This document shows, piece by piece, positions 30,536 to 41,248 of a stretch of 64,000 bases of DNA (positions are counted from its first letter, which is position 1; each line of letters starts with the position of its first letter). The notes below the pieces were generated by a model. That model worked only from the letters and a program-made list of their open reading frames with translations, made no database searches and had not been told where the DNA came from. The translations under genes and the position numbers were made by a program. The stretch covers positions 115,873,064 through 115,937,063 of the forward strand of contig NC_080171.1 of NCBI RefSeq assembly GCF_950295315.1, written 5' to 3'. The stretch comes from Erinaceus europaeus (lineage: Eukaryota > Chordata > Mammalia > Eulipotyphla > Erinaceidae).

Positions 30536-30711
30536 GAGATGAAAATTCATCATGATCGGCCATAAGGGAAACATGGAAAGCCTATGCTTTCAGAATCTTC
30601 ACCTAAAATTCTCAGGTCCTCTCTTCAACCTGCCCTCCCAGCCAAAACTACTGGCATTAACCATCTGGCTCTGCATCATTTGGTTTGAGCACAAGCAAAA
30701 TGGTTTTCCAC

Positions 30712-31290
30712 AATCTAGGGATATGGACTGACCTGCCAACACCCATGCCCAGCAGAGAAGCAATTACAGAAGCCAGAACTCCCACCTTCTGCTCCCCAAA
30801 AAGAAGTTTGGTCCATACTTCCAGTGCGCCCACTTCCAGTGGGAGAGAGAAGAGGGAAAAAGGAAGGACATTCAGAAGTAGTAATGGGTGTGGGTCTGAC
30901 TTAGGAAGAGAAGACAAGACCATGGGAGGGGAGAAATGAATATATATATGTGGTTTTTAAAATATTTTATTTATTTATTGATGAGAAAGGAGGAGAGAGA
31001 GAAAGAACCAGACATCACTCTGGTACATGTGCTGCCAGGGCTTCAACTCAGGACCTCATGCTTGAGAGTCCAAGACTTTATCCACTGTGCCACCTCCTGG
31101 ACCACAGAATATATATGTTATACAAATAATAGCCTATATCTGTGACCTCAGGAGAACCACTGCAGTTTCCAGTGGAGAGTATGGAGACCCAGAACTCTGG
31201 TGGTGAGAACAGTGTGGAATTATACCCCTGTTATCTTGTAATTTTTAAAATCAATTATTAAGTCACTAATAAAATTAAGAAAGGTTTTCC
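30712..31290 (+). mobile_element. Repeat F, sense, with 3' end, split by a SINE
   Basis: CTAGGGATATGGACTGACC, GAAGCAATTACAGAAGCCAG, GTCCATACTTCCAG; after the SINE, CCAGAACTCTGGTGGTGAG, GTGTGGAATTATACCCC and CACTAATAAAATT. The AATAAA-like end argues for a polyadenylated retrotransposon. Confidence 0.65.
30957..31103 (-). mobile_element. Type C SINE nested in repeat F
   Basis: Antisense complete copy between GAATATATATATGT and GAATATATATGT (TSD). Confidence 0.9.
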
Positions 31291-31660
31291 AGACAATAAG
31301 ACTTAAGCAATACTTTCTAGTCTCAATACTGAATCTCTCCAGAGTGTTGGGTACACTTTGAGTAAAGCCAAATACCCCTTATCCTAAGACACACAGAGCG
31401 TGCTAACCTCACATACCCGATCATCTTTAAGACACAGCAAGCATGTCAACATTACCTCCTTCTCAGAATTTCCACAACACAGGAACTGGGTTTATATCCT
31501 CTAGTCCTTCCTTGTTAATACTTAGTGAAAAGTATTTAGTTTTCCTCTCTTTCCTTATAGTTTAACATAAACTCGTATCCTTTTCATTAATTTCTGTGCA
31601 TGGCCTTATTTATATGATAGATCAATCGGCAGTAGTTCCAGACTGGCAGACAACTAAGTT
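31291..31660. other. Spacer, no gene seen
   Basis: Unique-looking AT-rich DNA. Confidence 0.5.
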
Positions 31661-31670
31661 GAAATTTCTG

Positions 31671-31967
31671 GGAGCCGGGAGGTAGTGCAAACACACCAGG
31701 GTAAGCACACTTAGTGCAAAGTGCAAAGACTCGAGTGAAGATCCAATTCAAGCCCCCAGCACCCCACCAGCAGGGCTGTTGCTTCACAAGCGATGAAGCA
31801 GGTCTCCAAGTATCTTTCTTTCCCCCTCTGTCTTTTGTCCTCTCTCAATTTCTCTCTGTCCTACCCAGCAACAACAACAAGTAGTTAAAATGAACTCCAG
31901 GAGCAGTGGATTTATAGTGTGGGCACTGAGCTCCAGTGATAACCCTGGAGGAAGAAAAAAAAAATGA
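31671..31967 (+). mobile_element. Type A SINE, long form, with TSD
   Basis: GAAATTTCT at 31661-31669 and again from 31970. The last 100 bp of this SINE plus 60 bp of its 3' flank (31866-32028) reappear at 33769-33930. Confidence 0.9.
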
Positions 31968-32077
31968 CAGAAATTTCTCATTTCTTTCCCTGTGGATCAA
32001 TCATGCCCTGTTCCTTTGTTTACCCCATGGATGTACTTGACCATCCCCCTAAGAGAGCCATAGAAATAGATACAAAG

Positions 32078-32272
32078 GGTGATGAGTGGTGGCCACCTGG
32101 TTGAGCGCATATGTTACAGTGCTCAAGGACCCAAGTTTAAGCCCCTGGTCCCCACCTGCAGGGGAAAGCTTTGCAAGTGGTGAAGCAGTGCCGCAGATGT
32201 CTCTATCTCTCCTGCTTTCTCGATTCCTGGCTGTCTTTATCCAATAAATACAGATAATAAAAAAATTAAAAG
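32078..32272 (+). mobile_element. Type B SINE
   Basis: GGTGATGAGTGGTGGCCACC head to CCAATAAATACAGATAAT tail, running into a GGAA microsatellite. Confidence 0.85.
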
Positions 32273-32332
32273 GAATGAAAGGAAGGAAGGAAGGAAGGAA
32301 GGAAGGAAGGAAGAAAGGAAGGAAAGAAGAAA
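32273..32332. repeat. (GGAA)n
   Basis: GGAA/AGGA units grown from the tail of the preceding SINE. Confidence 0.95.
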
Positions 32333-32474
32333 TAGAGGTCAGAGTTGGACTGCTCATTCTAGACCTGGCCCTCTCTCCCTCTGTGGAGGGTGCCCCTGAG
32401 GGAATCTATGTTCTTTCTTATACCTTTTGGTGTGCTCATGAATTAATTTTTTTCTTTTTCTTTTTTTTTCTTTG

Positions 32475-33066
32475 CCTCCAGGTTTATTGCTGGGGCTCAG
32501 TGCCTGCACTACGAATCCACTGTTCCTAGAGGACTTTTTTTTTTTTAATATTTTTTAAAAATATTTATTTATTTCATTTTGGTTGCCCTTGTTTATCATT
32601 GTAGTTATTGTTGTTAAATAGGTAAGAGAGAAATGGAGAGGAGGGGAAGACAGAGACAGGGAGAGAAAGACAGACACCTGCAGACCTGCTTCACCACTTG
32701 TGAAGTGACTCCCCTGCAGGTGGGGAGCCGGGGCCTCTAACAAGGATCCTTACGCCGGTCCTTGTGCTTTGTGCCACGTGCGCTTAACCCGCTGCGCTAC
32801 AGCCCGGCTCCCCTGGAGGCCATTTTGTTGTCCTTGTTTATCATTGTTGTTGTTATTGTTGTCGTTGTTGTTGGATATGACAGAGAAAAATCGAGAGAGG
32901 ACAGGGAGACAGACAGAGGGAGAGAAAGACACCTGCAGACCTGCTTCACTGCTTCTGAAATGACCTCCCTGCAGGTGGGGAACTGAGGGCTGGAACCAGG
33001 ATCCTTGCGCCTGTCCTTGAGCTTCCAGCCATATGCGCTTAACCTGCTGCTCTACGCCAGGCCCCC
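32475..33066 (-). mobile_element. Type A SINE, long form, split by a type A copy
   Basis: The 3' block TGCCTCCAGGTTTATTGC at the left; the remainder starts CTGGAGGCCATTTTGTTG at 32812 and reaches the decayed head near 33060. Confidence 0.85.
32533..32811 (-). mobile_element. Type A SINE nested in a type A SINE
   Basis: Same orientation as its host. CTAGAGGAC before and CTGGAGGCC after form the TSD. Confidence 0.9.
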
Positions 33067-33387
33067 ACGAATCATTTTTCTGTGGCAATGCCAAAAACTC
33101 ACATCAAGCTAAGAGGCAATAACACTGGGTTACTCTCCCCAAAATAAAATCAATTTTTCCTTAAAAATATTCTCTTAGTGTGAGGAAACTGGCTCTTTTA
33201 AAATGCTTAAAATGGTAGATGGTGTCATTTTCATTTTAACATACAGAGAGGTACTCCCTGCTCACTCATGCCAATTTAAACAGTGTCCTTTGTCCTCATA
33301 CAGTGGAGTTCGCCCATGGAATCCACTCGTCATTCACACACATTTCCATCACTGTCGTGAGAAGCCACTATAAGAGAGTCATGTTGG
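33067..33387. other. Spacer, no gene seen
   Basis: AT-rich unique-looking DNA. Confidence 0.5.
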
Positions 33388-33525
33388 CACAGAAGAGACA
33401 GCAAAATAATTATGCAAAAAGACTTTCATTCCTGAGATTCTTAAGTCCCATGTTCAGTCCCCTACACCACCATAAACCAAAGTTGAGCAGTGCTCTGATT
33501 AAAAAAATAAATAAATACAATTAAA
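33388..33525 (+). mobile_element. Type D SINE
   Basis: AGACAGCAAAATAATTATGC head, CCACCATAAACCAAAGTTGAG end, A/T-rich tail. Confidence 0.8.
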
Positions 33526-33661
33526 ATTAAATCAAATCAGAAGAAGAGTAGAAGAATAGGGATTCCTTGAACTTGTTTCCCCACAGAGACACCAACTGAA
33601 AAACAAGATATGAGCCAAAGAAATTTTAAACAAACCACTAGAATTTTTTTTTAGTATCCAG

Positions 33662-34045
33662 GGTGCCAGGTGTTGGCCCACCTGGTTGAGCACACCTATT
33701 ACAGTGTGCAAGGACCCAGGTTCAGGCCCCTAGTTCCCACCTGCTGGGGGAACAACAACAAGTAACAACAGCAACAACAACAAGTAGTTAAAATGAACTC
33801 CAGGAGCAGTGGGTTTGTAGTGTGGGCACTGAGCTCCAGTGATAACCCTGGAGGAAGAAAAAAATATGACAGAAATTTCTAATTTCTGTCCCTGTGGATC
33901 AATCATGCCCTGTTCCTTTGTTTATCCCATTTGCAAGTGGTGAAGCAGGGCTGCAGGTGTCTCTCTGTCTCTCTTCCTCTCTATCACCTCCTTCGCTCTC
34001 AATTTCTGGCTGTGTCTATTCAATAAATAAAGATTTAAAAAAAAT
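33662..34045 (+). mobile_element. Type B SINE with a copied DNA patch inside
   Basis: Head and B box to GGGGGAA (33752). Foreign patch at about 33769-33930. The SINE resumes at TTGCAAGTGGTGAAGCAGGG and ends CAATAAATAAAGATT. Confidence 0.85.
33769..33930 (+). repeat. Copy of 31866-32028
   Basis: 162 bp nearly identical to the 3' end of the SINE at 31671 plus its unique flank (AATCATGCCCTGTTCCTTTG). The source is 31866 because there the SINE and its TSD are intact. Confidence 0.9.
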
Positions 34046-34648
34046 TCAGTATCCAAAGCAAGTTCAAGGCCAAGAACCACTGAATTAAAACAGATCAAAA
34101 GGATGCATTACTTTCAGGCCCAGTTGCCCTTTCCCTGAGTCAGCTCAGTTGAGTTAGCTGGGGAAGAAATGCCTAGCTTGAATCTTTACCTCAAAAGAAA
34201 AATAGAGATGCAGGATGATCATCAAACATTTCAGCTTTTTGGAGACCTGCTGGGTGTGTTTGTGTGTGCGTCTCACCTGCCTCAGAAGGTTGGTGGATCC
34301 AGTGTATTTTGGCTGCCTGAGTGGTGCAGAGAGGTAAATCGCTCAGAAGCTTGCAGTTGTAGCAAAGAATTTGCAATACTACGGACAGACTGCAGGGAGG
34401 GCAAAAGAGAAAACCGAACTTCTAAAAAAAATATAAAGTGGGAAATCATGGATACAAGGCAAGAGAAGACACACTCATAAAGCAAATCTGAGAGGCTTCT
34501 GCAACCTCCAGCTGGCTGTCCTTGTGCAAAGTCAGCCTGTAAAGACTGCTAAAACGCACACCGCAAAACAGCAGGAACAAGAAAATATGGGCCACACTAA
34601 AATCCTAGGCATATTTCCTCCCTAACTTGATGCCAGACCCCATAAATC
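34046..34648. other. Spacer, no gene seen
   Basis: About 600 bp without a recognised repeat. The 103-codon frame at 34169-34480 shows no known domain or codon signal. Confidence 0.5.
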
Positions 34649-34649
34649 T

Positions 34650-34760
34650 AATGCTGGTTTGGAGGGGGAGGAAGGTGGGAGAGACCCAAACCTGGGATTT
34701 GGAAGCCTCAGGCATGAGAGTCTCTTTGCATAATCATGATGCTATCATGCTATCTACGCC
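34650..34760 (-). mobile_element. Type D SINE, partial
   Basis: ACCTGGGATTTGGAAGCC, CAGGCATGAGAGTCTCTTTG, and a duplicated ATGCTATC. Confidence 0.7.
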
Positions 34761-34915
34761 CCCCCCCCTCAGTTTCTTTTCTTTCTTTTTCTTTTTTGTC
34801 TTTATCAAGACAGTGATAGAGAATGGGCTGAGGAGATTTTTTTTTTTTAAAGAACTTTAATTCCAATGGACATACACATCTCTATGTTTTTTTGTTTTGT
34901 TTTGTTTGTTTGTTT

Positions 34916-35239
34916 TTGCTTCCAGGATTATCGCTGGGGCTCCATGTCAGCACCATGAATCCACTGCTCCTGGAGGTCATCTTTCCCATTTTGTTGCCAT
35001 TGTCATTGTTGGAGTTATTGTCGTTTTAGCTGTTGTTAATGTTGGACAGTACAGAGAGAAATGGAGAGAGGAGGGGAAGACAGAGAGGGGGAGAGAAAGA
35101 TAGACACCTGCAGACCTGCTTCACCTCCTGTGAGGCGACTCCCCTACAAGTTGGGAGCCGGCGGCTTGAACCTGGATCCTTCCACTGGTCCTTGTGCTTT
35201 GCGCCATGTGTGCTTAATTTGCTGTGATACCGCCCGGCC
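34916..35239 (-). mobile_element. Type A SINE, long form
   Basis: GCTTCCAGGATTATCGCTGGG ... GATACCGCCCGGCC. Complete. Confidence 0.9.
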
Positions 35240-35261
35240 AGGGCTGAGGAAATATAATGCT

Positions 35262-35652
35262 TTTTCAGACACCAAGTTGCATATGCTACCATGACACCAA
35301 CCTGACTTCCCTGGACAGAGGACCTCACCATTGTGTCCTGGAGCCCCATCTCCCAGGAGCCTTGCCCTACTAGGGAAAGAGAGAGACAGGCTGGGAGTAT
35401 GGATCCTCCTGCCAATGCCCATGTTCAGCAGGGAAGCAATTACAGAAGCCAGACCTTCCACCTTCTGCATCCCACAATGACCTTGAGTCCATACTCCCAG
35501 AGGGATAAAGAACAGGAAAGCTTCCAGTGGTGGGGACGGGATATGGAACTCTGGTGGTGGGAAATGTATGGAATTTTACCCCTCTGATCCTATGATTTTG
35601 TCAATATTTTCTATTGTTTATTTTATAGATAAATTTAATTTAAAAAAAAATG
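35262..35652 (+). mobile_element. Repeat F, sense, 5'-truncated with intact 3' end
   Basis: GACACCAAGTTGCATATGC to GGAACTCTGGTGGTGGG, GGAATTTTACCCCTCTG, TTTTATAGATAAATTT plus A run. This copy best shows the element's terminal order. Confidence 0.7.
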
Positions 35653-35654
35653 TC

Positions 35655-35750
35655 TTTCACATCAGAAGCACCAGAGTCCCAGGTTCAATCCCCAGCAACA
35701 CCATAAGCCAGAGCTGAGCAGTGCTCTGGTTAAAAAAACAATAATAGAGA
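35655..35750 (+). mobile_element. Type D SINE, 5'-truncated
   Basis: CCCAGGTTCAATCCCC, CCATAAGCCAGAGCTGAGC, A-rich tail. Confidence 0.8.
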
Positions 35751-35752
35751 TA

Positions 35753-35890
35753 AAGAAACAGAGAGGCAGAGAAAGAGTGAAAGAGATGACAGCATCAAAG
35801 CGTCCTTCCAAGTGGTGGGACACAGGCTCAGGTGTGTCTGCTACACAGCAAAGCAGCACATGGTTCAAAGGAGCTACTTTGCCAGCCCTG
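35753..35890 (-). mobile_element. Type E SINE
   Basis: Reversed body GAGGCAGAGAAAGAG and reversed head AAAGCAGCACATGG ... GAGCTACTTTGCCAGCCC. Confidence 0.5.
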
Positions 35891-36321
35891 CCTCTAGAGT
35901 TCCTAACTGGATTTTGTTTGACTTCCATGATTAACGTTGTCTTTCATCTCCATAGAGATCACTCTTATTATTTACTTAATAGAGACCTAACTTGGACTAC
36001 CTCAAGAATTTTAATCTTTATGAATAAATTCCAGAGAGGGGCTTGCATAATCATAAAGACTGAATATTACTTTATTATTTCTTATTTTGCAACAATTTAT
36101 TCTCAGAATATGCAAGTATAGGCCTAATTCTAGCCCTGCCTTCAGTGACTTGCTGAGTTTTGACTGACAGGCAACCCAGCCTGGAAAATACTGAAACCAG
36201 TTACAGCATTAGCCTAGCCATGGTTTTTGAAACTTTCTTATGTTACCGAGGTTTGGTATTTGACTATTCCTATATCCTTTGGTAAGACTTTAAGACAAGT
36301 ATTTTTTCATAAAAAGAAGTG
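35891..36321. other. Spacer, no gene seen
   Basis: AT-rich DNA. Short frames only. Confidence 0.5.
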
Positions 36322-36484
36322 CCAGATTGGGGCCCTAGGTAGAGGTGAGCCCAGAAGAGTCCACACATTAGCAGCCTCTGGTCCCCACCTGGGGAATCTT
36401 CATGAGCAGTGCAGGAGTATTGCAGTTCTCTCTCTCTCTCTCTCTCTCTCTCTTCACCCTCTAGCAAAGAAAAAAAAAAAAAAA
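36322..36484 (+). mobile_element. Type B-like SINE, diverged
   Basis: GGGGCCCTAGGTAGAGGTGAG head, CTCTGGTCCCCACCTGG, a TC run and an A run. Confidence 0.6.
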
Positions 36485-36582
36485 GCTCAAAATTTCCTAC
36501 TACATCCAATCTCAACAAAACTGCAGGACTGTGGGCCTCCGGAGAATGAGCAAGGGAGTGCCTGCCTCTACTTAAAAGAAAA

Positions 36583-36795
36583 GGGCCAGGCAGTGGGGTA
36601 GCTGGTGAAGCCCTCCCATTATCCCATCACAGTGCACAAAGACTCAGGTTCAAGCCTCTGGTCCCTTTTGCAGGGGGAAAGTTTCACAAGTGGTGAAGCA
36701 GGGCTGCAGAAGTCTTTCTGTCTTCCCTATCTCCTCCTCCCTCTCAGTTTCTGTCTCTACCCAATCATAAAAATAAATAAATACATTTTTTTTAA
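36583..36795 (+). mobile_element. Type B SINE
   Basis: GGGCCAGGCAGTGGGGTAGC head, GGTTCAAGCCTC B box, CAATCATAAAAATAAATAAA tail. Confidence 0.8.
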
Positions 36796-36809
36796 AAAGA
36801 ATGAAAATT

Positions 36810-37078
36810 GGGAATCGGCTGGTAGCGCAGCAGGTTAAGCGCAGGTGGCGCAAAGCACAAGGGCCGGCTTAAGGATCCCGGTTCGAGCCCCCGGCTCCCC
36901 ACCTGCAGGGGAAGTCGATTCTCAGGTGGTGAAGCAGGTCTGCAGGTGTCTGTCTTTCTCTCCCCCTCTCTGTCTTCCCCTCCTTTCTCCATTTCCCCCT
37001 GCCCTATCCAACGACGACATCAATAACAATAATAAAAAAAAAAGGGCAACAAAAGGGAATAAGTATATTTAAAAAAAA
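36810..37078 (+). mobile_element. Type A SINE
   Basis: Complete sense copy. AAAAGAATGAAAAT flanks both sides as TSD. Confidence 0.9.
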
Positions 37079-37104
37079 GAATGAAAATCTCATTACAATC
37101 AATC

Positions 37105-37535
37105 TAATCAGGTCCGAGATGACATCTAAAGGACTCTCACAACATTACTTATGGTGGACTGTAAGATGTAATGCCAAGTGGACGGAGAGTTGGACTTTCA
37201 GGTACAAGTTGGACTTTCAGGTACAAGAGGTAAAGAACAAACACCTCATCACAGACCCCTGCGAGCGCCAACCCGGCTTTGACCTAGCACGTTATGATTG
37301 GGCCCTCCTCCATCGCTATCGAACAGGCCATGGCCGGTGCGCCGCTATGTTCCATCGCTGGGGAGCCAGAGACAACCTGAACTGCCCCTGCGGCTCCAGA
37401 CAGACTAGGACCCACATAGTCAACGACTGCCACCTCTCCAGATTCAAAGGAGGTCTCGAAACTTGACATCAGGCTCAACCTGACGCTGTTGACTGGCTAC
37501 GGAAGAAGGGCAAACGCTAGAAGAAGAAGAAGGTA
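37105..37535 (+). mobile_element. Vingi-type (Ingi-clade) LINE, C-terminal fragment
   Basis: An open frame at 37119-37466 encodes DWALLHRYRTGHGRCAAMFH, then DNLNCPCGSRQTRTHIVNDC, a CxC...H....C zinc-knuckle-like motif typical of the C-terminus of several non-LTR retrotransposon polyproteins. One in-frame TGA at 37464, probably a decayed CGA, separates it from the last residues QPDAVDWLRKKGKR and the TAG at 37518-37520. The 3' UTR is almost absent: AAG repeats follow at once. A 19-bp tandem duplication (TTGGACTTTCAGGTACAAG, about 37190-37228) shifts the frame upstream. Reverse transcriptase and endonuclease are missing. The Vingi assignment rests on the tail structure and the hedgehog context; another RTE- or Ingi-like clade is possible. 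Confidence 0.65.
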
Positions 37536-37624
37536 CAAGGTCCTGGGTTCCATCCCTGTTATCACATGTGAGATGTTCTGTTTCTCTCATGGTAATGGAC
37601 AGACAAATATATCTATTTACTTTT

Positions 37625-37798
37625 TTAATATTTTATTTAATTTATTTTTAAGAGAGATGCAGAGAGACACACACGCAGAGAAACACCAGAGCACTGCTTA
37701 GTTCTGGTTTATGGTGGTGCAGGGGGATTGAACCTGGGATTTTGGAGCCTCAGGCATGAGAGTGTGTTTGTATAACCATTATGCTGTCTCCCTCATCC
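37625..37798 (-). mobile_element. Type D SINE
   Basis: ACCAGAGCACTGCTTAGTTC, GGGGGATTGAACCTGGGAT, AACCATTATGCTGTC. Confidence 0.85.
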
Positions 37799-37816
37799 TC
37801 TATTTTTTTTAAAAAC

Positions 37817-38091
37817 ATCTTTTTAAAAAATATTTATTTATTCCCTTTTGTTGCCCTTGTTTTATTGTTGTAGTTATTGATGTCATCGTTGTTGGATAGG
37901 ACAGAGAGAAATGGAGAGAGGAGGGGAAGACAGAGAGGGGGAGAGAAAGATAGACACCTGCAGACCTGCTTCACCGCCTGTGAAGCAACTCCCCTGCAGG
38001 TGGGGAGCCAGGGCTCAAACCGGGATCCTTATGCCCGTCCTTGTACCTTGTGCCACCTGCACTTAACCCGCTGAGCTACAGCCCGACTCCC
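37817..38091 (-). mobile_element. Type A SINE
   Basis: Complete antisense copy: TTTATTTATTCCCTTTTG ... GAGCTACAGCCCGACTCCC. Confidence 0.9.
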
Positions 38092-38126
38092 CCTCTATCT
38101 ACTTTTTAAATAAAAGTGAGGAAGAG

Positions 38127-38425
38127 GGTTGGGCGGTTGTGCACCCAGTTGAGTGCACTCTTGACCATGTGCAAAGACCCTGGTTCAAGCTCCACTCCAC
38201 ACCTACTGCTCTCCACCTACCATGGAGATGGTTCACAAATGACAAAGCAGATCTGCAGCTGTCTTTCTCTCTCCCTTTCCTTCTCCCCCCTCCCTCTTTC
38301 TTTCTGTCTTATCAAATAAAATACAAAGAAAAGAAAAATGAAGGAAGGAAAAAAATAAATGGCCATCAGGAGAAATGGATTTGTAGTGCCAGCACGAGCC
38401 CCAGTGATAGTGCTGGCGGAGGTGG
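38127..38425 (+). mobile_element. Type B SINE, long form
   Basis: GGGTTGGGCGGTTGTGCACC head, CTGGTTCAAGCTCC, then GGCCATCAGGAGAAATGG ... AGTGATAGTGCTGGCGG. Confidence 0.75.
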
Positions 38426-38459
38426 AGATAAGATAAATTCACTTTACAAAAGTGATATG

Positions 38460-38630
38460 GTGATCCTGGAGGTGGCGCAGTGGATAAATCATTGGACTCT
38501 CAAGCATGAGGGCCTGAGTTCAATCCCCGACAGCACATGTACCAGAGTGATGTCTGGTTCTTTCTCTCCTCCTATCTTTCTCATTAATAAATAAATAAAA
38601 TATCTGAAAAGATAAATAAATAAAAATTAA
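38460..38630 (+). mobile_element. Type C SINE
   Basis: Complete. AAAAGTGATA flanks both ends. Confidence 0.9.
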
Positions 38631-38639
38631 AAAGTGATA

Positions 38640-38889
38640 GGGAGCTGGGTGGTGGCACACCTGGTTAAATACACATAGTACTAAGGACAAGGACCCAAGG
38701 GCCCTGCACCAGCAGATGGGGTGCTTCACAAGTGGTGAAGCAGGTGTGCAGGTGTCTGTCTCTATCTCCCTCTTTTTCCTTCCTTCCTCTCTTAATTTCT
38801 CTCTGTCCTATGCAATAAAATGGGGGGGGGGGAATGTCCACCAGGAGCAATGCCAGCACTGAGCCCCCATGAAAACCCTAGAGGAAAAC
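38640..38889 (+). mobile_element. Type B SINE, long form
   Basis: GGAGCTGGGTGGTGGCACACC head, body, a G run, then CCACCAGGAGCAATGCCAGC ... AACCCTAGAGG. Confidence 0.8.
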
Positions 38890-39483
38890 AAAAAAATGAC
38901 ATAAGATTACCTGGTGTGCAATGGGGTGCAGTGCCTTGCAAGAGAGGAGAGGGCTGACTTGAAGCTGTGGAAAGGCTCGCCTCTGTATCAGGGACTCTGG
39001 TTCTTGGAGACTGTGTCAGAACAGCGGGACCGTGAGGGACAGATGCCCAGGGCTGAGTGCTGCGGGGGACAGACGCTTGCAGGGGGCAAATGACAGACAA
39101 TCAGAGAGCAGCCAGGGAGCCAGGGCTAGAGGGGGAGATACCCAGCCCAACTGCTGGGGTTACCTGAAGACTGCACAGTTCCTGTGAGTGACAGCAGACT
39201 TGTCCAAGGTGTGGACCAACAGCATGTGACTCCCAAGTACAGACAGCTGGAGTTTGGGCCTGGGGGAGGGCGCAGATTGTGGAGCTTGTTAGGAACTCAA
39301 TGGACTTTCCCTGTGGCCTCCTCACTAAAGAAGCCCCTCAGGGCAATGGGCCTCTTGTTAGGCAGAGCACCTGCCCTCTCCAGCCCTTGGCCATCATGGG
39401 ACTGTATTCACCAGCTGTTTCCACCTCCAGTCTGAGCTCAGAGCACCTCCCTGAGAGTGACTTGTAAGGCACACAAATTTTTT
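38890..39483. other. Spacer, GC-richer, no gene seen
   Basis: SINE-free stretch of moderate-high GC. Several short overlapping frames but no splice or domain evidence. Confidence 0.5.
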
Positions 39484-39781
39484 TTTATATTTTATTTATT
39501 TATTCCCTTTTGTTGCCCTTGTTGTTTTATTGTTGTAGTTATTGTTATTGATGTCATTGTTGATGGGCAGGGCAGAGAGAAATGGAGAGAGGAGGGAAAG
39601 ACAGGGGGGGAGAGAAAGACAGACACCTGCAGACCTGCTTCACCACTTGTGAAGTGACTCCCCTGCAGGTGGGGAGCGGTGGGGGGGGCGGGGGGGGTTT
39701 TCAACCGGGATCCTTACGTAGGTTGTAAGGATGGCTTTGCACCACCCGTGCTTAACCCGCTGCGCTACCACTCGACTCCCT
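39484..39781 (-). mobile_element. Type A SINE
   Basis: Antisense copy. The B box region is altered by G runs (GGGGGGGCGGGGGGG near 39682). Confidence 0.85.
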
Positions 39782-39797
39782 GACACATAATTTTTAA

Positions 39798-40000
39798 AAG
39801 ATTTATTTGTTTGGGAGACAGAGAGAAATAAATAAGGAAGGAGAAGGGAGAGAGGCAGAGAGAAACAGAGACACCTGAAGCACAGCGACACCACTTGTAA
39901 AGCTTCCCCCTGCATGTGGGGGCTGGGACCTTGAACCCGCTCCTGCTTTGTGCATTGTAACAGGCACGCTAGCCAGGTGCGTGGGCCACCACCAGGCCTC
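39798..40000 (-). mobile_element. Type B SINE
   Basis: AAAGCTTCCCCCTGCATGTG, GGGACCTTGAACCCGC, GGGCCACCACCAGGCCTC head. Confidence 0.75.
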
Positions 40001-40437
40001 AGGGACACAACTAGACCTGGAGAATCGCCCTCCCCGTCTCTGCCTGTGACTGTTCTAGGTGGGAAGGGCGCTGCCACCCAGATCCACCGCTTGCTCCTAG
40101 ATGGCTGTCCGGTCCGCACCCCGGGAAAGATTCGAGTAGCACCACCTGCAGACCCGGAACAGAGCTGCAGTGATTGCGAGGCCCTGGGCTGTGGACCGGC
40201 CCAGAGGAGCGGGTGGTTTCAGAGCTCACACCCTCTGCTCAGACACTAAGCAGGTCCTTGGAATGAATGACTTCTGGGGCAGGCGGGAGGAGGGGGAGGT
40301 GGGGTTGCTGGTGGGGGTATCTCGGGACATCTTGTGCTGCAAAACCTTGCTGCACCATCTCTCGGGGATCTCTTGGTCTTCTCATGGAGAGATCTATCAG
40401 GAAGGCAGCCTGGGCTAGCATGGGTTTTAGTTTAGAG
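40001..40437. other. GC-rich spacer with CpGs
   Basis: Higher GC than the surroundings, with CpG-containing words such as GTCCGGTCCGCACCCCGGG around 40107. No exon could be supported. Confidence 0.4.
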
Positions 40438-40468
40438 TTTTTTTTTTTTTTTTTTTTGGGGGGGGTTA
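40438..40468. repeat. T run followed by G run
   Basis: About 20 T then 8 G. Confidence 0.9.
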
Positions 40469-40591
40469 CAGTCCAGTTCAAATTTAGTATCAAAAAGGTT
40501 TCACTTAATGTCTTTAATTTGATAATTCGCTCATGGTTAAAATCCTAGCGACATAGTCAAATATTTTCTTTGTATTTTCTTTCTTTCTTTT

Positions 40592-40893
40592 TTTGTCTCC
40601 AGGGTTATCGCTGGGACTGTGTGCCTGCACTAGGAATTCACTGCTCCTGGAGGCTATTCCCCCCCTTTTTTTGTTTATTGTTGTTGTTTTTATAGTTACT
40701 ATTGTTGTGCAGGACAGAGAGAAACTGAAAGGGGAGGGGAAGACAGGGAGAGAGACAGAAAGACATCTGCAGACCTGCTTCACCGCTTGTGAAGTGGAAA
40801 CCCTGCAAGTGGGGAGCCGCGGGCTCCAACCAGCATCCTTGCTCAGGTCCTCAGGTCCTTGTACTTAGTACCATGTGCGCCACCGACAGGCAC
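40592..40893 (-). mobile_element. Type A SINE, long form
   Basis: GTCTCCAGGGTTATCGCTGGG to GTGCGCCACCGACAGGC. CTCAGGTC is duplicated near 40843. Confidence 0.85.
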
Positions 40894-40920
40894 CCAGCAA
40901 ATAGTTTCTTCTTTTTTTTT

Positions 40921-41134
40921 TTAATATTTTTATTTATTTTTTACTGAATAGCGACAAAGAGAAATTGAAAGGGAAAGGAAGATAGGGAGAGAGACAGACA
41001 CACTTGGAGGAATGCTTCACTTCTTGTGAAGCTTTCCCCCTGAAGGTGGGGACCAGGGGCTTGAATCCGGGTGACGTACATTTTTGCACACTGTAATGTG
41101 CGTGCTTAACCAGGTGCAACACCTCCTGGCCTCT
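40921..41134 (-). mobile_element. Type B SINE
   Basis: TTTTTATTTATTTTTTACTG tail, CTTGTGAAGCTTTCCCCC, ACACCTCCTGGCCTC head. Confidence 0.85.
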
Positions 41135-41248
41135 CAAATATTCTCTTTATCCTGCTCTACTTAACAGATTTTGATTCATACCAGTTAATATTAGTGTAAT
41201 CATATTATAAATATTGCTATATAGTTCTTTGTAAGATCATGATATAGG

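Noticed and set aside
37119..37466. Possible host gene with a CxC...H...C zinc motif
   Set aside because: The 3' end is shared with 10604-10653 and ends in AAG repeats, so it is a LINE fragment.
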